Assembly: GCA_033398695.1 (NCBI GenBank)
Contig: CM065809.1
Span: 170,986,501 to 171,050,500, forward strand
From: Orobanche coerulescens
Lineage: Eukaryota; Streptophyta; Magnoliopsida; Lamiales; Orobanchaceae
DNA length: 64,000 nt
Direction: 5' to 3'
Part shown: piece by piece, positions 12,102-25,632 of the stretch
How positions within the stretch are numbered: position 1 is the first letter of the stretch
How the letters are laid out: each line of letters begins with the position of its first letter
The notes under the pieces: model-generated
What the model saw: the letters and a program-made list of their open reading frames with translations, nothing else
What the model was told of the DNA's origin: nothing
Databases searched by the model: none
Translations under genes and position numbers: made by a program

Positions 12102-15100
12102 TAGGTGAATATGATATATTGACCTATGCTACATAACCGTAGCTACTGGTCTTGAGAATCCAACAAAACTGCCACCATGCACCATTGGGATCGAAAATAA
12201 AGAAACAATTGAACCGATGATAGGCCGTTGGTTTTATCGAACCTCAAGTGCTTTCTTGAAGAGTTCACACTCTTCACCAGCCCCGAACACCTCAAATTTT
12301 CGTGAGCATGTATAAACAGGTGTTGGGATTCCAAAACCATCAACCTTGTGGTCAGAAACCGATCGAAATGACATCGAACTGGTTGATAGGACGGCTGGTG
12401 GTATGTGAAAACTTCATTTAAGTGGTTCACCTCTTTCAAAGTCTCCAAATGGCACCAAAATTTGTGATAATGTAGCCTTGGATGTTAGAAAGTATTTGTT
12501 AAAATTTCACTTTAAGACTTGGTCTAAATGTTGGTAAACCGACCTTTACAATGACTAGTCCGCAAGTTGGACAACCATAAACTCAGGTTTCATCAACTTA
12601 TCAATTATTGTCAAAGGAACCACATAACACATAATGTTATTACTTGAGGACGACCATTTGTGAACACAATCATAGCATCATAAGCCACCCAGGCTAATAC
12701 TTATGATCATGTATGTATAAGAACTCGGTGAAAAGGGAGGACTCAACACCATGCTTATGCGAGTCGCTACATTTTTCTCTTTAGCATAGGAGGGTATCAC
12801 CTCCTAATCGTGCCAAAGAATAGGCTTTAATCAATGAACATGGCTAAGAAGGATCATCGGGGGGTCTTTGGCGTCACACATGCTTATGAAAGCAATACGC
12901 GGATGACATAAATATCATCATCGATCATGAGCCCTGCTCACGACTCCACCAACGTACTTTGGTGTCTTTGTTCCAGCTAGCTTCTTTGTTCAAAGAAAAA
13001 ATGATGTCCATGGCAATACCGTGGTATATGGATCATCAAACTATCCAAACTCCGGACTATTAAAGCCTAAATGTGTCAATGTCCCAATACATCTTCTGGT
13101 TACAAAAACCGATGCAAGCCGGACCATATTGACTCATGAATATTTTTCTTTTTCACATATCCAATACAATTGATGCATAAGATTTTATTCTCACAAATCA
13201 CAATGAGATGTTATGAGTGATACACTTTCGCATATATATCATCGAGTCATAACATGGTTCAATTGTTACGGAACACGTGTGACTAGAAAACGCCATTCAG
13301 CATTCAACAACTTGAGCATTATACCGCTCATTGATTGTGATGACCTACTCATCATAGTCACAATGGATTTATAACACGAAATCCAAAAATATTGCGTTAC
13401 TTGGAAATAGCTTAATATGTACTCAATTTCGCTTGCAAAATTTTACAAACATGAGCATAGCGAACACTCTAACAACATATAGATTTATACCAGATACGAT
13501 CAAAATGATCCATCATATTGAGTGCATAACATGGAAAGATTAGATGCCTAAGGGGCAAAATTACGACACAAGCATGGTGTAAAACTACCATGCATACGTT
13601 TGGGCTTCCCCAATGAAATTATTTTTCAACATTTGAAAAATTATTTTAGCGTACGATGCATACCAAAAATTACATCATCTATGGCAAATTCGGCCAAAAA
13701 GAAGTTGAAAAACATGTGTTATAAGACCACTTGCAAATTCAAGATGGGAACCAAGTTGGTTGGGACAAAAGTTAGCACAATCGCTGAAAATAAAATTCCG
13801 CGCAGCTTGACCTTTGTTCACTAAAACAGCGATAACTCCCTCGTTAGGAAGGATATGGATGAACGGTCAGATGTTCTGGAAACTAAACTTCCGTATATTT
13901 CTATCCATAGGTTGTGCACCACACGGATCATTAAACTCAGATCACAGTGCATGTATTAATTGGCTGTTTTAATATTTCCCAAGTTTAGTCAGAAAACAAG
14001 GTTGAGACCATATCCAATGGCATAAGTGTTGATGCAAAAACATGGCAATGACAGCCATAAGTGCGTTTAAACGCAGCAGTGTGTTCGATTTCTTATCTCG
14101 ACTAATGATCCCTTCGGTAACTCCAACTTGGTAGACTTGCAGAGAAAGTAGGAATGTCGGTATAGCTAAGGCTGTTTAAACCACTGATTCCGTTTGAACT
14201 TTCAAAGCATAAACAAATACCAAGGAGGATGCGCCTAGTCATGATAAAAAGTGTAGACAAAATCCACCAAAGTGAATCAAATCAACCAAGAATTTTAATT
14301 ATCAATTTGCAAGTATACGTCATAATAGCCATGTTATATGGATGCAACGCGATGCATCAATATTAAGCATTTTGAACCATGAGACATAACCAATATACCA
14401 TAACCAACTCGTCTTGACCATCCAATAAGATCGACTAAACATAGTCAAATGTACAAGGCACATGCCTTTACAAATACTCGAAAAAGTATTCGGACCTATA
14501 GTCATACGAACTACAATCGAGGTCAACGAATTCATGTATTTACCGCAATATGCCATTACTTTATGTTAAAATTCATGAGAATTACTCGTACATTCTTTCA
14601 TATATCATATTGCAAGGAGACGGTGCATGACTACACCCACATTCAATATTTTATTTTAATAGGATGAAAGATGGAGTTTTCCAAGTATGGGATTGGGTCA
14701 AGATCAACATGGTGGTCACTCAATTCAACGTGACAAATCCGTCACAAATCGATTGACATATCCGTCGCAATCGATGTTTGTCCCATTTGTACGTCACAAA
14801 TCCGTGACTAATCATGAACAAGTCATAACTTTATCGTTACCGACAATGTTCATTTTATTTAATTGTTGGTTTAAAATCGAAAAAATGGCAATGTCAAATC
14901 GCACCCAAACTGTAGTGTATGCAACAACCACAAATATCGACTTTCAACAATTATCCGTGACTCCCCCAGGACCGTCACAGTTTACTTCGACATATGAGAG
15001 TGATACCACCTCTCATAGTCTCATCCACCTCAAAGTACCGTGGAAGATAAAGAACCCAAATACCCAATTCCCCAAAAAAAATTCCCAAAAGAGGGGAATT

Positions 15101-15750
15101 GAAAAACGGGAACTTTAATAAAATCTTACGGGTGCTTGGTTCCATATTTGCTTGATCCTTGAACGGGATAATAAATTTGGCTTCTCTCCATATGTGCAAC
15201 ATATTTCCGTGGGTACTCCATTCTAAATTTACTTTGATCCTTGAATGGGATAAATATGACTTTTCTCCATATTTTGCACATTATCATGAGCAACATATTT
15301 TCCTATATTCACGTAAAACATAAACATGGTAAGATTCATAAGTGTACAAATCAATGAACAAATGAAACATTAATTAGGAAAAGATGAAGAGTTGAGAAAT
15401 GCCCGGAAAGGACTATTTGGCTCGATAATCGGCCGAAAATGGACTCGGGCGCGGCGGGGTAGCAGCTCGATATTGGATGAGGCCGGATTTCCAAATTTCC
15501 TTATAAAAATCTGCTTCTTTTCGGCAATAGATTCAGTAATAAATATTACTCAGAATCCGATCTCCACCGTTGAATATACAGGTATTTGTGTTGGTAAGTT
15601 TCTGTCAAAATTTCACACCGATCCGACGGTTAACGAATCGGAAAACATGATTTTGATACGACTATGATGTGCAGAAAATTTGTGCGCGAAAATTCCCATC
15701 TCTCCTCTTTTTATTTTATTTTCGATTTTCTGCTCCTCCTTACTTCGGGG
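12102..15750. other. Degenerate intergenic or repeat sequence
   Basis: No domain is recognisable on either strand; ORFs reach at most 143 codons (14687-15118) and look non-coding. Hints of old retrotransposon sequence are: LTR-like phrases such as gcgataactccctcgttaggaag (split near 13830) and a ccgttgaat..ccgacggtt pair at 15567-15630, a repeated gtcacaaatc motif near 14729-14800, and a locally duplicated cttctccatat/ccttgaa..gggata segment at 15160-15270. The stretch ends at TCGAG, the target of element A, and continues at 34381. Confidence 0.4.
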
Positions 15751-15755
15751 TCGAG
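15751..15755. repeat. Target-site duplication of element A (left)
   Basis: TCGAG directly before TGTAATACCC; the same five bases follow the TGTTACA end of LTR2 at 34381-34385. A 5-bp duplication is normal for Gypsy and Copia integrases. Confidence 0.92.
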
Positions 15756-16068
15756 TGTAATACCCGGATTTTCAGTATAAATTTTTCGCGTTATTTAATC
15801 TGAGATATACTGTATAGTTTGGTATCTATACAGTATGGATAAAATAAATTGAGAACCGAGACAGTTATACTGGTGTGGTTACCGTTTTGGATTGACAGAT
15901 ATATTCAGGATATGTTGTATCAGGTTGAACTGATTTGGATATCAGGTATACCGTATGAGAATATTTTTGGGTTGAGTATATGTGTATTCAGTATGTCGTA
16001 TGTTCGTATTTGTTATGTCGAGACGTTGGACAGGAATTGCTGTAAATGGCTAAGTATGGAAGCCATTA

Positions 16069-16463
16069 CGTACGTTAGGTGTTGAAGCTTACGTATGTTA
16101 AATTGGTAGAGTTACGTACGTTATGGCTGAGACATTACGTACGTAACATGGGAATCAGACGATCGAGTCGTGGTCGGCAGGTGGGACCCTGTGTCGGCAA
16201 CTTTCGGCGGAGGATGTTGACAGGTGAGTCAACGTACGTGTTACGTACGTTATACAGGACGTGTTACGTACGTAACACGACCATTGTACTGTAGCAAGTC
16301 AACTGGTATATTACGTACGTTATATGGCATGGGTTACGTACGTAAGGAAGTTCACGTTTTAGGGTAGTAGGGTCTGGGATGGCATTACGTACGCTAACCA
16401 GGACAAGATAGCGTACGTAAGAGGTGTTACGTACGTTAACTTGGGAATGTTACCTACGTAACA
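16069..16463 (+). promoter_or_regulatory. Array of TTACGTACGTAA-type palindromes in LTR1
   Basis: About a dozen copies of (T)TACGTACGT(A)A, some with a single change (for example TTACGTACGCTAA), within 400 bp directly upstream of the TATA box. Each copy contains ACGT and GTAC cores; ACGT is the bZIP core and GTAC the SPL core, so a transcription-factor binding role is possible. The same array is at 20820-21217 in LTR2. Confidence 0.85.
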
Positions 16464-16472
16464 AGCGGGGAG

Positions 16473-16483
16473 TTTATATAAGG
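16473..16483 (+). promoter_or_regulatory. TATA box of element A LTR1
   Basis: TTTATATAAGG, about 720 bp into the LTR and just after the palindrome array. The equivalent in LTR2 is at 21228-21238. Confidence 0.7.
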
Positions 16484-19400
16484 AATGGCCGTCATTTCAT
16501 TTCACTTCAGCATTTCTCTTTGTTTTTCATCTCTAAACATTGAGAGAGGGATAATTTGGCTCTCCTAATTCGATTCTGAGCTTGAGGGCTTGGATTTGGA
16601 GCTTGGATATGGAGTTATTGATGATTCTTGAAGTGATTTCTTGTGTTTTCCATCTTCTAAGAGGTATGTTGGATAATCCTCCTTTTCATTTCGGATTTTT
16701 GATGTTGTTATTGATAAATGATTCGTATGAAGATGATTAAGATGTTGTTGTTTCGATTCTTGAGGTTATATGAGGTGTATGTTGAAGGAAGATGATGATA
16801 TGTTGGATTAAGTCTTGATTATGTTGTTATGATTATGGAATCATAATATTCTTGATGTTCTTGGTAGTATTGCTTCGATTTTTGATGCTAAGAAGATCAT
16901 ATGTTGAAGAACATGATGATATACACCTTGAATTATGATTAAGGGTTGTTTAGATGTTAGAAAACATCGGGTTATGTTGTTTTATGGATTATGAATGTGA
17001 ATTTGGATAATTCGTGTTCTTGAAGAACCCTTGAGATACATGTCATGATTTTTAGGGAGTTTACGGTTAATTTTGGAATGTGATTATTCATGATAATAAT
17101 CGGTAAATTGTTTTCTACGAATTTACAAGTAAAACAAGAAGGAGTTTTGTCTTCGTATTTGGAGTTGAAGTTGGAATCGAATATGTTGTAAAATCATTAA
17201 TGACGAGATGAATTGATCATTGATTTGATGAATACGTTTTAAAGAGTTGGTGTTTTGGATATGAATATGGAATATTCACATTTAGAACTAAATTATATAT
17301 TTTGGTACAATATTCGTATAGGAATACGAATATGATTCCGGATTTGATAAGGTTATGATTCACTTTTGAGTTTAAGAATTCATACGTATTGAACAAGCGT
17401 TCCATTCGGATAATGGAAATATTTGAAACTCTTGGAATAAGATTATCTATAATGTTGAATTAATCGGATTGTCCGGATTGATGATGATAATTGGTAGTTG
17501 ATTTTATTATGAATTTACAAGGAGGAAACTTGTATCCGTATTTAAGATTGAATTTGGAATCGGTAATGTTAGACCCTTGTTGGTTTAAATTGATTATTGA
17601 TATGATCTTCGGATTGTGGAATCGTATTGTGGTTTTGAGTTCGTGTTTGATTGGTTTGGATTGTTTGGATTTGTATTTAATCGGGATATCGTGGAACCGT
17701 TGGGTTTATTGATTGTTATTTGTGATCATCGAGTTACGGATTGTATTGTGGATATGAGTTCGAATTTGTCGAGTTGGATTAGTTGGTTTTATGAATATGA
17801 TCGAGGTTTCGTTGAACCGTTGAGTTTGTTGGTTGGGTATGTCGGTTATTGATTTTATCGAATGTGTGTTAATCAGTTATTGCAATAGGTTGATATGTTT
17901 TGATCGTGGATTATGACCGTTGTGTTGCGGTTGAAGTCGAAGAGTTCGTAGATTGGTTTTGGTCGGGGCTGAGGAGCTCGTAGACGAAGGCAATGAATTT
18001 TGGTAACGGCTTCGTGGTATCGGTATCGAGGCAAGTTTATACTTGTTCAGTTTATAATATTTGATGAATGGTTTCGTTTTCATTTCATTTATAATTCGTA
18101 TAGCAATGTTGTTAGAAATGTAAGTTGTCGGGATAATGGGTTGTATATCGTACTCTGGTTGTAATAAATCATAAGGTATATGATTTAATTGTGTTCAAGG
18201 AAGACGAGAGTTATCTTTGGTTAAGGATATAGAATATCAGATATCGAGGATAGTTATCGTGATGACATAAGTATCGGGATAAAGGTTTATCGGTATTGAA
18301 TGGATGGTACCTTATTTGAGATTATTTGTATAACTGTGTTTTTGTTCAGGGATGTTGTTCGTGGAAATGATGTGGTCGTCGGCTTTGAGGTAATCTAAGT
18401 ATTTGTTCAGTCATGTGGATAATTAGTTTGTTGAGTTGTTGTATATGTTGAGGTTTCGTGTAATGAGTTTCGTATCGGTTATTCGTTGAGGTATGTTGAT
18501 CCCAAGACTATTGTATTGAGATCGTAGATCGGGTTGGTCATTCATTTGGGGATGATGATCCCAGGATTGATGTTTTGGATATTGATTAGTCGTGTCGACT
18601 TTTCATTGTCAGTCTATTGTTGTTCACTTCGGTGAGTCTTTTGATCCTTATTGGATATGTGTTTCTTTGAGTTTCGTTGTCATGTTGCATCGTGACATAT
18701 CTGGAGTCATATCTGCATGCCGATTGGTTATTGTGTAGGATTTTTAGCCGGGCACATGATGGTTATGTGTTGATATTTTCATATTGAACCGTGCACACGA
18801 GACGTAGTTCGTGAGGCTAATTAGGTACAAGACCACGCGTGTATTTGATCGATATCCGGGGTGGCTTGTGCACGGACACATTTCCGGATCGGGTGTACTA
18901 TGACGTCCATCTTTGAGCCATATTGTTTGGTCGTTCATCCTCCATTTATGGTTGGGTATGTTCGACGGTTTGTGACTGGTTGTTCATATGCCCAAAGGGT
19001 ATGTTCGACAGTCAGAGTTATTTTTCTTGAGATCCATTATTGTTGATCATTTGGAGTTATCATGTCGATGATATTCTCAGTTGTTTTATCGGTTGATCTG
19101 GTTATTGATCGTATAAGCATTCGGACTATACGTCGATGTTTCGGGATTTGTATTCATTGTCATGTGATAGTTGATCTACAGAAATGTTGTGTATTATTGG
19201 TTTATCCATGTTGAGATTTGATTGTGTAATCCGACGGACAGGATTTGGCACAGATTGGATTATTTCCACACTTATGAGTTTTGATGATGTTTTGAGGATT
19301 ATTGGTATTTTTGTAATACAGTACAGATAATTGTTGTTGAGTTCATTTCGTCATTTGAGAATGCGAAATATGGATTATGGTAAGGATTGATTTGTTATGG

Positions 19401-20128
19401 ATCGCCATGGATTGGTAAGGTATGACGGTAAGATTACTTTGGTAGTATTCTTACTATATTATTACATTTGTATGTAATTATTTATGATGATGTGATCGGT
19501 ATCATTATTGAGTATTGTGGCTGACCCCATTGTGGGCTTTATTTTTAGGTACTTGGAGATCGAGCTAGTAGCGGTCGTGAAGGGATGAGCTTCCCGATGT
19601 GATACTGGCGGTGGCATGTTTTGGAGTATCGAGTATTTCTTTTCTGGTTATTCATTTCCGCTGCAAATGTGTATTTTAAACTGTGTTTTTATCCGCTGCG
19701 TGTGTATATTTCAAATGGCTTTTCGGTATTTTTATTCGCTGCGTGTGTATATTTCAAAATGGCTTTTCGGTATCTTTATCCGCTACGTGTGCGTATTTTA
19801 AAAGGGCCTTTTTGGCATTTTGCGAACTTGGGATTATTTCGTTAAACCTTTTCCTAAACTATTTTATCGATACGTTTAAGTGGTGACTTAACGTACATTT
19901 TGAACTGTTGAGATTTGGCATTTCGCCTTGTATTTTCAAATGGTATTCTATGACGGTATTTCAGAATTATGTTTTTGATAATATTTGAGTATTTGCAAAA
20001 TATTACCGTCATCGGCCTTTTTGGCGTTTTTTGAAATGGTTTTGTAAACGGTTTTTAGCCTGGTGGGTTCCGGCACGGGGCCCATGGCGCTGTAATATCC
20101 CGTATGGTTTTGGGGGTGTTACAGAAGA

Positions 20129-20140
20129 TGGTATCGGAGC
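20129..20140 (+). promoter_or_regulatory. Element A primer binding site
   Basis: TGGTATCGGAGC starts five bases after the LTR1 end; complementary, with one mismatch, to the 3' end of plant initiator tRNA-Met. Confidence 0.88.
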
Positions 20141-20472
20141 TTGGGTTTTGTGAAACCCAGGCGTGTGTGTTATGTGGCTCTACCGGTACGGTAGTAGCGT
20201 GGCTTTTGAAAATGATTTTTCTGACTTTTGAGTCGAACCGATTTTTGGAGTTTTCAAAATTTTTGAGATTCTTTTCAAATTGCTATTTGTGATATTGGTG
20301 TGTGTTGGTTGTGTTGAGACTTCGTGTGGGAGTCGTGTGCTAGTATCACGGGAGATCATCGGCTTCACGCACCTGTAAGTATATTGGTTTGGTTATTCGT
20401 TTGTGGCGACACTTGATTGTTTTGTGATGAGTTGGAAAATTTTGGATTTATCTGTTGTTGGCGACAGGTTGC

Positions 20473-20492
20473 AAGTTTCGAGGACGAAACTT
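20473..20492 (+). promoter_or_regulatory. Hairpin next to the element A polypurine tract
   Basis: AAGTTTCG, loop AGGA, CGAAACTT: a perfect 8-bp stem. The same structure with a 3-base loop lies at the same place in Gypsy B (32081), Gypsy C (39229) and Gypsy D (59864). Confidence 0.85.
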
Positions 20493-20497
20493 ATTTT

Positions 20498-20510
20498 AAG
20501 GGGGGTAGTA
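20498..20510 (+). promoter_or_regulatory. Element A polypurine tract
   Basis: AAGGGGGGTAGTA directly before the TGTAATACC start of LTR2; expected plus-strand primer. Confidence 0.85.
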
Positions 20511-23500
20511 TGTAATACCTGGATTTTCAGTATAAATTTTTCGCGTTATTTTATCTGAGATATACTGTATAGTTTGTTATCTATACAGTATGGATAAAAT
20601 AAATTGAGAACCGAGACAGTTATACTGGTGTGGTTACCATTTTGGATTGACAGATATATTCAGGATATGTTGTATCAGGTTGAACTGATTTGGATATCAG
20701 GTATACCGTATGAGAATATTTTTGGGTTGAGTATATGTGTATTCAGTATGCCGTATGTTCGTATTTGTTAAGTCGAGACGTTGGACAGGAATTGCTGTAA
20801 ATGGCTAAGTATGGAAGCCATTACGTACGTTAGGTGTTGAAGCTTACGTACGTTAAATTGGTAGAGTTACGTACGTTATGGCCGAGACATTACGTACGTA
20901 ACATGGGAATCAGACGATCGAGTCGTGGTCGGCAGGTGGGACCCTGTGTCGGCAACTTTCGGCGGAGGATATTGACAGGTGAGTCAACGTACGTGTTACA
21001 TACGTTATACAGGACGTGTTACGTACATAACACGACCATTGTACTGTAGCAAGTCAACTGGTATATTACGTACGTTATATGGCATGGGTTACGTACGTAA
21101 GGAAGTTCACGTTTTGAGGCGGTAAGTGCAGGATGGCATTACGTACGCTAACCAGGACAAGATAGCGTACGTAAGAGGTGTTACGTACGTTAACTTGGGA
21201 ATGTTACGTACGTAACGAGCGGGGAGTTTATATAAGGAATGGCCGTCATTTCATTTCACTTCAGCATTTCTCTTCGTTTTTCATCTCTAAACATTGAGAG
21301 AGGGATAATTTGGCTCTCCTAATTCGATTTTGAGCTTGAGGGCTTGGATTTGGAGCTTGGATATGGAGTTATTGATGATTCTTGAAGTGATTTCTTGTGT
21401 TTTCCATCTTCTAAGAGGTATGTTGGATAATCCTTCTTTTCATTTCGGATTTTTGATGTTGTTATTGATAAATGATTCGTATGAAGATGATTAAGATGTT
21501 GTTGTTTCGATTCTTGAGGTTATATGAGGTGTATGTTGAAGGAAGATGATGATATGTTGGATTAAGTCTTGATTATGTTGTTATGATTATGAAATCATAA
21601 TATTCTTGATGTTCTTGGTAGTATTGCTTCGATTTTTGATGCTAAGAACATCATATGTTGAAGAACATGATGATATACACCTTGAATTATGATTAAGGGT
21701 TGTTTAGATGTTAGAAAACATCGGGTTATGTTGTTTTATAGATTATGAATGTGAATGGATAATTCGTGTTCTTGAAGAACCCTTGAGATACATGTCATGA
21801 TTTTTAGGGAGTTTACGGTTAATTTTGGAATGTGATTATTCATGATAATAATCGGTAAATTATTTTCTACGAATTTACAAGTAAAACAAGAAGGAGTTTT
21901 GTCTTCGTATTTGGAGTTGAAGTTGGAATCGAATATGTTGTAAAATCATTAATGACGAGATGAATTGATCATTGATTTGATGAATACGTTTTAAAGAGTT
22001 GGTGTTTTGGATATGAATATGGAATATTCACATTTAGAACTAAATTATATATTTTGGTACAATATTCGTATAGGAATACGAATATGATTCCGGATTTGAT
22101 AAGGTTATGATTCACTTTTGAGTTTAAGAATTCATACGTATTGAACAAGCGTTCCATTCGGATAATGGAAATATTTGAAACTCTTGGAATAAGATTATCT
22201 ATAATGTTGAATTAATCGGATTGTCCGGATTGATGATGATAATTGGTAGTTGATTTTATTATGAATTTACAAGGAGGAAACTTGTATCCGTATTTAAGAT
22301 TGAATTTGGAATCGGTAATGTTAGACCCTTGTTGGTTTAAATTGATTATTGATATGATCTTCGGATTGTGGAATCGTATTGTGGTTTTGAGTTCGTGTTT
22401 GATTGGTTTGGATTGTTTGGATTTGTATTTAGTCGGGATATCGTGGAACCGTTGGGTTTATTGATTGTTATTTGTGATCATCGAGTTACGGATTGTATTG
22501 TGGATATGAGTTCGAATTTGTCGAGTTGGATTAGTTGGTTTTATGAATATGATCGAGGTTTCGTTGAACCGTTGAGTTTGTTGGTTGGGTATGTCGGTTA
22601 TTGATTTTATCGAATGTGTGTTAATCAGTTATTGCAATAGGTTGATATGTTTTGATCGTGGATTATGACCGTTGTGTTGCGGTTGAAGTCGAAGAGTTCG
22701 TAGATTGGTTTTGGTCGGGGCTGAGGAGCTCGTAGACGAAGGCAATGAATTTTGGTAACGGCTTCGTGGTATCGGTATCGAGGCAAGTTTATACTTGTTC
22801 AGTTTATAATATTTGATGAATGGTTTCGTTTTCATTTCATTTATAATTCGTATAACAATGTTGTTAGAAATGTAAGTTGTCGGGATAATGGGTCGTATAT
22901 CGTACTCTGGTTGTAATAAATCATAAGGTATATGATTTAATTGTGTTCAAGGAAGACGAGAGTTATCTTTGGTTAAGGATATAGAATATCGGATATCGAG
23001 GATAGTTATCGTAATGACATAAGTATCGGGATAAAGGTTTATCGGTATTGAATGGATGGTACCTTATTTGAGATTGTTTGTATAACTGTGTATTTGTTCA
23101 GGGATGTTGTTCGTGGAAATGATGTGGTCGTCGGCTTTGAGGTAATCTAAGTATTTGTTAAGTCATGTGGATAATTAGTTTGTTGAGTTGTTGTATATGT
23201 TGAGGTTTCGTGTAATGAGTTTCGTATCGGTTATTCGTTGAGGGATGTTGATCCCAAGACTATTGTATTGAGATCGTAGATCGGGTTGGTCATTCATTTG
23301 GGGATGATGATCCCAGGATTGATGTTTTGGATATTGATTAGTCGTGTCGACTTTTCATTGTCAGTCTATTGTTGTTCACTTCGGTGAGTCTTTTGATCCT
23401 TATTGGATATGTGTTTCTTTGAGTTTCGTTGTCATGTTGCATCGTGACATATCTGGAGTCATATCTGCGTGCCGATTGGTTATTGTGTAGGATTTTTAGC

Positions 23501-24823
23501 AAGGCACATGATGGTTATGTGTTGATATTTCCACATTGAACCGTGCACACGAGACGTAGTTCGTGAGGCTAATTAGGTACAAGACCACGCGTGTATTTGA
23601 TCGATACCCGGGGTGGCTTGTGCACGGACACATTTCCGGATCGGGCGTACAATGACGTCCATCTTTGAGCCATATTGTTTGGTCGTTCGTCCTCCATTTA
23701 TGGTTGGGTATGTTCGACGGTTTGTGACTGGTTGTTCATATGCCCGAAGGGTATGTTCGACAGTCAGAGTTGTTTTCTTTGAGATCCATTATTGTTGATC
23801 ATTTGGAGTTATCATGTCGATGAGATTCTCAGTTGTTTTATCGGTTGATCTGGTTATTGATCGTATAAGCATTCGGACTATACGTCGATGTTTCGGGATT
23901 TGTATTCATTGTCATGTGATAGTTGATCTACAGAAATATTGTGTATTATTGGTTTATCCATGTTGAGATTTGATTGTGTAATCCGACGGACAGGATTTGG
24001 CACAGATTGGATTATTTCCACACTTATGAGTTTTGATGATGTTTTGAGGATTATTGGTATTTTTGTACTACAGTACAGATAATTGTTGTTGAGTTCATTT
24101 CGTCATTTGAGAATGCGAAATATGGATTATGGTAAGGATTGATTTGTTATGGATTGCCATGGATTGGTAAGGTATGACGGTAAGATTACTTTGGTAGTAT
24201 TCTTACTATATTATTACATTGGTATGTAATTATTTATGATGATGTGATCGGTATCATTATTGAGTATTGTGGCTGACCCCGTTGTGGGCTTTATTTTTAG
24301 GTACTTGGAGATCGAGCTAGTAGCGGTCGTGAAAGGATGAGCTTCCCGATGTGATACTGGCGGTGGCATGTTTTGGAGTATCGAGTATTTCTTTTCTGGT
24401 TATTCATTTCCGCTGCAAATGTGTATTTTAAACTGTGTTTTTATCCGCTGCGTGTGTATATTTCAAATGGCTTTTCGGTATTTTTATTCGCTGCGTGTGT
24501 ATATTTCAAAATGGCTTTTCGGTATCTTTATCCGCTACGTGTATGTATTTTAAAAGGGCCTTTTTGGCATTTTGCGAACTTGGGATTATTTCGTTAAACC
24601 TTTTCCTAAACTATTTTATCGGTACGTTTAAGTGGTGACTTAACGTACATTTTGAACTGTTGAGATTTGGCATTTCGCCTTGTATTTTCAAATGGTATTC
24701 TATGACGGTATTTCAGAATTATGTTTTTGATAATATTTGAGTATTTGCAAAATATTACCGTCATCGGCCTTTTTGGCGTTTTTTGAAATGGTTTTGTAAA
24801 CGGTTTTTAGCCTGGTGGGTTCC
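20511..24823 (+). repeat. Element A 3' LTR (LTR2), main part
   Basis: Copy of LTR1 shifted by 4755 bp at its start. It stops at GTTCC (24819-24823), where Gypsy B is inserted; its last 52 bp continue at 34329-34380. Differences from LTR1 are scattered single bases and a short replaced patch near 21117-21133. Confidence 0.93.
20820..21217 (+). promoter_or_regulatory. Array of TTACGTACGTAA-type palindromes in LTR2
   Basis: Same array as in LTR1, with a few units changed by one base (for example TTACATACGTTA). The TATA box TTTATATAAGG follows at 21228-21238. Confidence 0.85.
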
Positions 24824-25341
24824 TGTAATATCCGTGTTTTCTATTTTCGGTAATTTCTATTTTTGGTGTATGTTCGTTTCGGACAGCTCGCTTAGCACCG
24901 TTTTGGGATTCTGAATCTATTTTGTTCTTGGAGTTTTTAAATGCAGTCGAGTTTCGAGGATGTTTTTGCATAATATCATCTTGAATTATATCTTGCCGCA
25001 TGTGCGTTCGATTCTCGTAAAACTTGTTCGTTTTCGTTGTTTCTTGATTTGTATAAGTTTGTATGGTTGAGTTGGTCGTGTTGAAACTTTCGGTTTGTTA
25101 ATCCGACGTTGTACCGCGATTTTTTGGGCTCTTGGGCCGTTTTTGTAATTTTCATAAGTTTGGGGAATTTCGCTTCATTTGCTTCATTTGAGACTCTCTA
25201 GTGATCGGGATTATATTCTCTTTCAACGCTCAGCTTTGTCATCTTGATTATTACGTGTTTATGTTTCCGGAGTCTGGTCTTGCTTCGAATTTCGGCACTT
25301 TTTATGCTGTTGGCGGTGTCTTGTGCGAAGCTGCTGCTGAG

Positions 25342-25612
25342 TAGCGCACGCTACTCGGTACTTACTGCGTGCGCTATCATCGTGTGGTTAGCGTCGCTAA
25401 CTGTGGTTCGTAGCGTGCGCTAACGATTTCGGCGATGCAGGGCGGTAGGTTCGTGCTTGATCTTGGACCGACAGACGCTAATCGGCGTTAACGCACGCTA
25501 ATCCCTAGTACTAGCGCACGCTAACCATGTTAGCTTGCGTACGCTAACGGAGGACGAGCGGTGATACGCCATGCCCTTAGCGCACGCTAATGCTTGTGCG
25601 TAGCGTGCGCTA
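25342..25612 (+). promoter_or_regulatory. TAGCGCACGCTAA-type palindrome cluster in Gypsy B 5' LTR
   Basis: Roughly ten copies of (T)TAGCGCACGCTAA or its complement TTAGCGTGCGCTA, several imperfect, ending just upstream of TATAAATAG. The 3' LTR carries the equivalent block at 32608-32894 with more mismatches. Gypsy C uses the same motif, although the rest of the two LTRs differs widely. Confidence 0.85.
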
Positions 25613-25623
25613 AGTTTGTTAAA

Positions 25624-25632
25624 TATAAATAG
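25624..25632 (+). promoter_or_regulatory. TATA box of Gypsy B 5' LTR
   Basis: TATAAATAG directly after the palindrome cluster; equivalent at 32904-32912 in the 3' LTR. Confidence 0.75.

Larger units (their letters stand above)
15756..20123 (+). repeat. Element A 5' LTR (LTR1)
   Basis: Starts TGTAATACCCGG and ends GGGGGTGTTACA. It contains a palindrome cluster (16069-16463), a TATA box (16473), a splice-donor-like AGAG|GTATGTTGG (16675), repeats of a tatccgctgcgtgtgtatatt-type unit (about 19688-19800), and near its end a gaCCCCattgtGGGct stem followed by TTTTTAG|GTAC. All short ORFs inside recur 4752-4755 bp downstream in LTR2 and are not taken as genes. Confidence 0.93.
20124..20510 (+). other. 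Element A internal region (387 bp, no coding)
   Basis: Holds only apparent cis signals: PBS (20129-20140), a leader with a splice-donor-like CT|GTAAGT at 20375, a hairpin (20473-20492) and a polypurine tract. No gag, protease, RT or integrase similarity is present in any frame. What remains is the set of sequences needed in cis for priming and copying. Confidence 0.88.

Noticed and set aside
14687..15118. 143-codon forward ORF as a host gene
   Set aside because: No domain, no splice or promoter context, and it includes repeated gtcacaaatc motifs; likely chance.
16069..16463. CRISPR-like array (regular short palindromic repeats)
   Set aside because: Spacing is irregular, units are 10-14 bp, there are no cas genes, and the context is a plant LTR.
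15756..24823. A simple 4.75-kb tandem duplication of host DNA
   Set aside because: TG..CA borders, a 5-bp target duplication, a PBS after the first copy and a polypurine tract before the second show an LTR retrotransposon.
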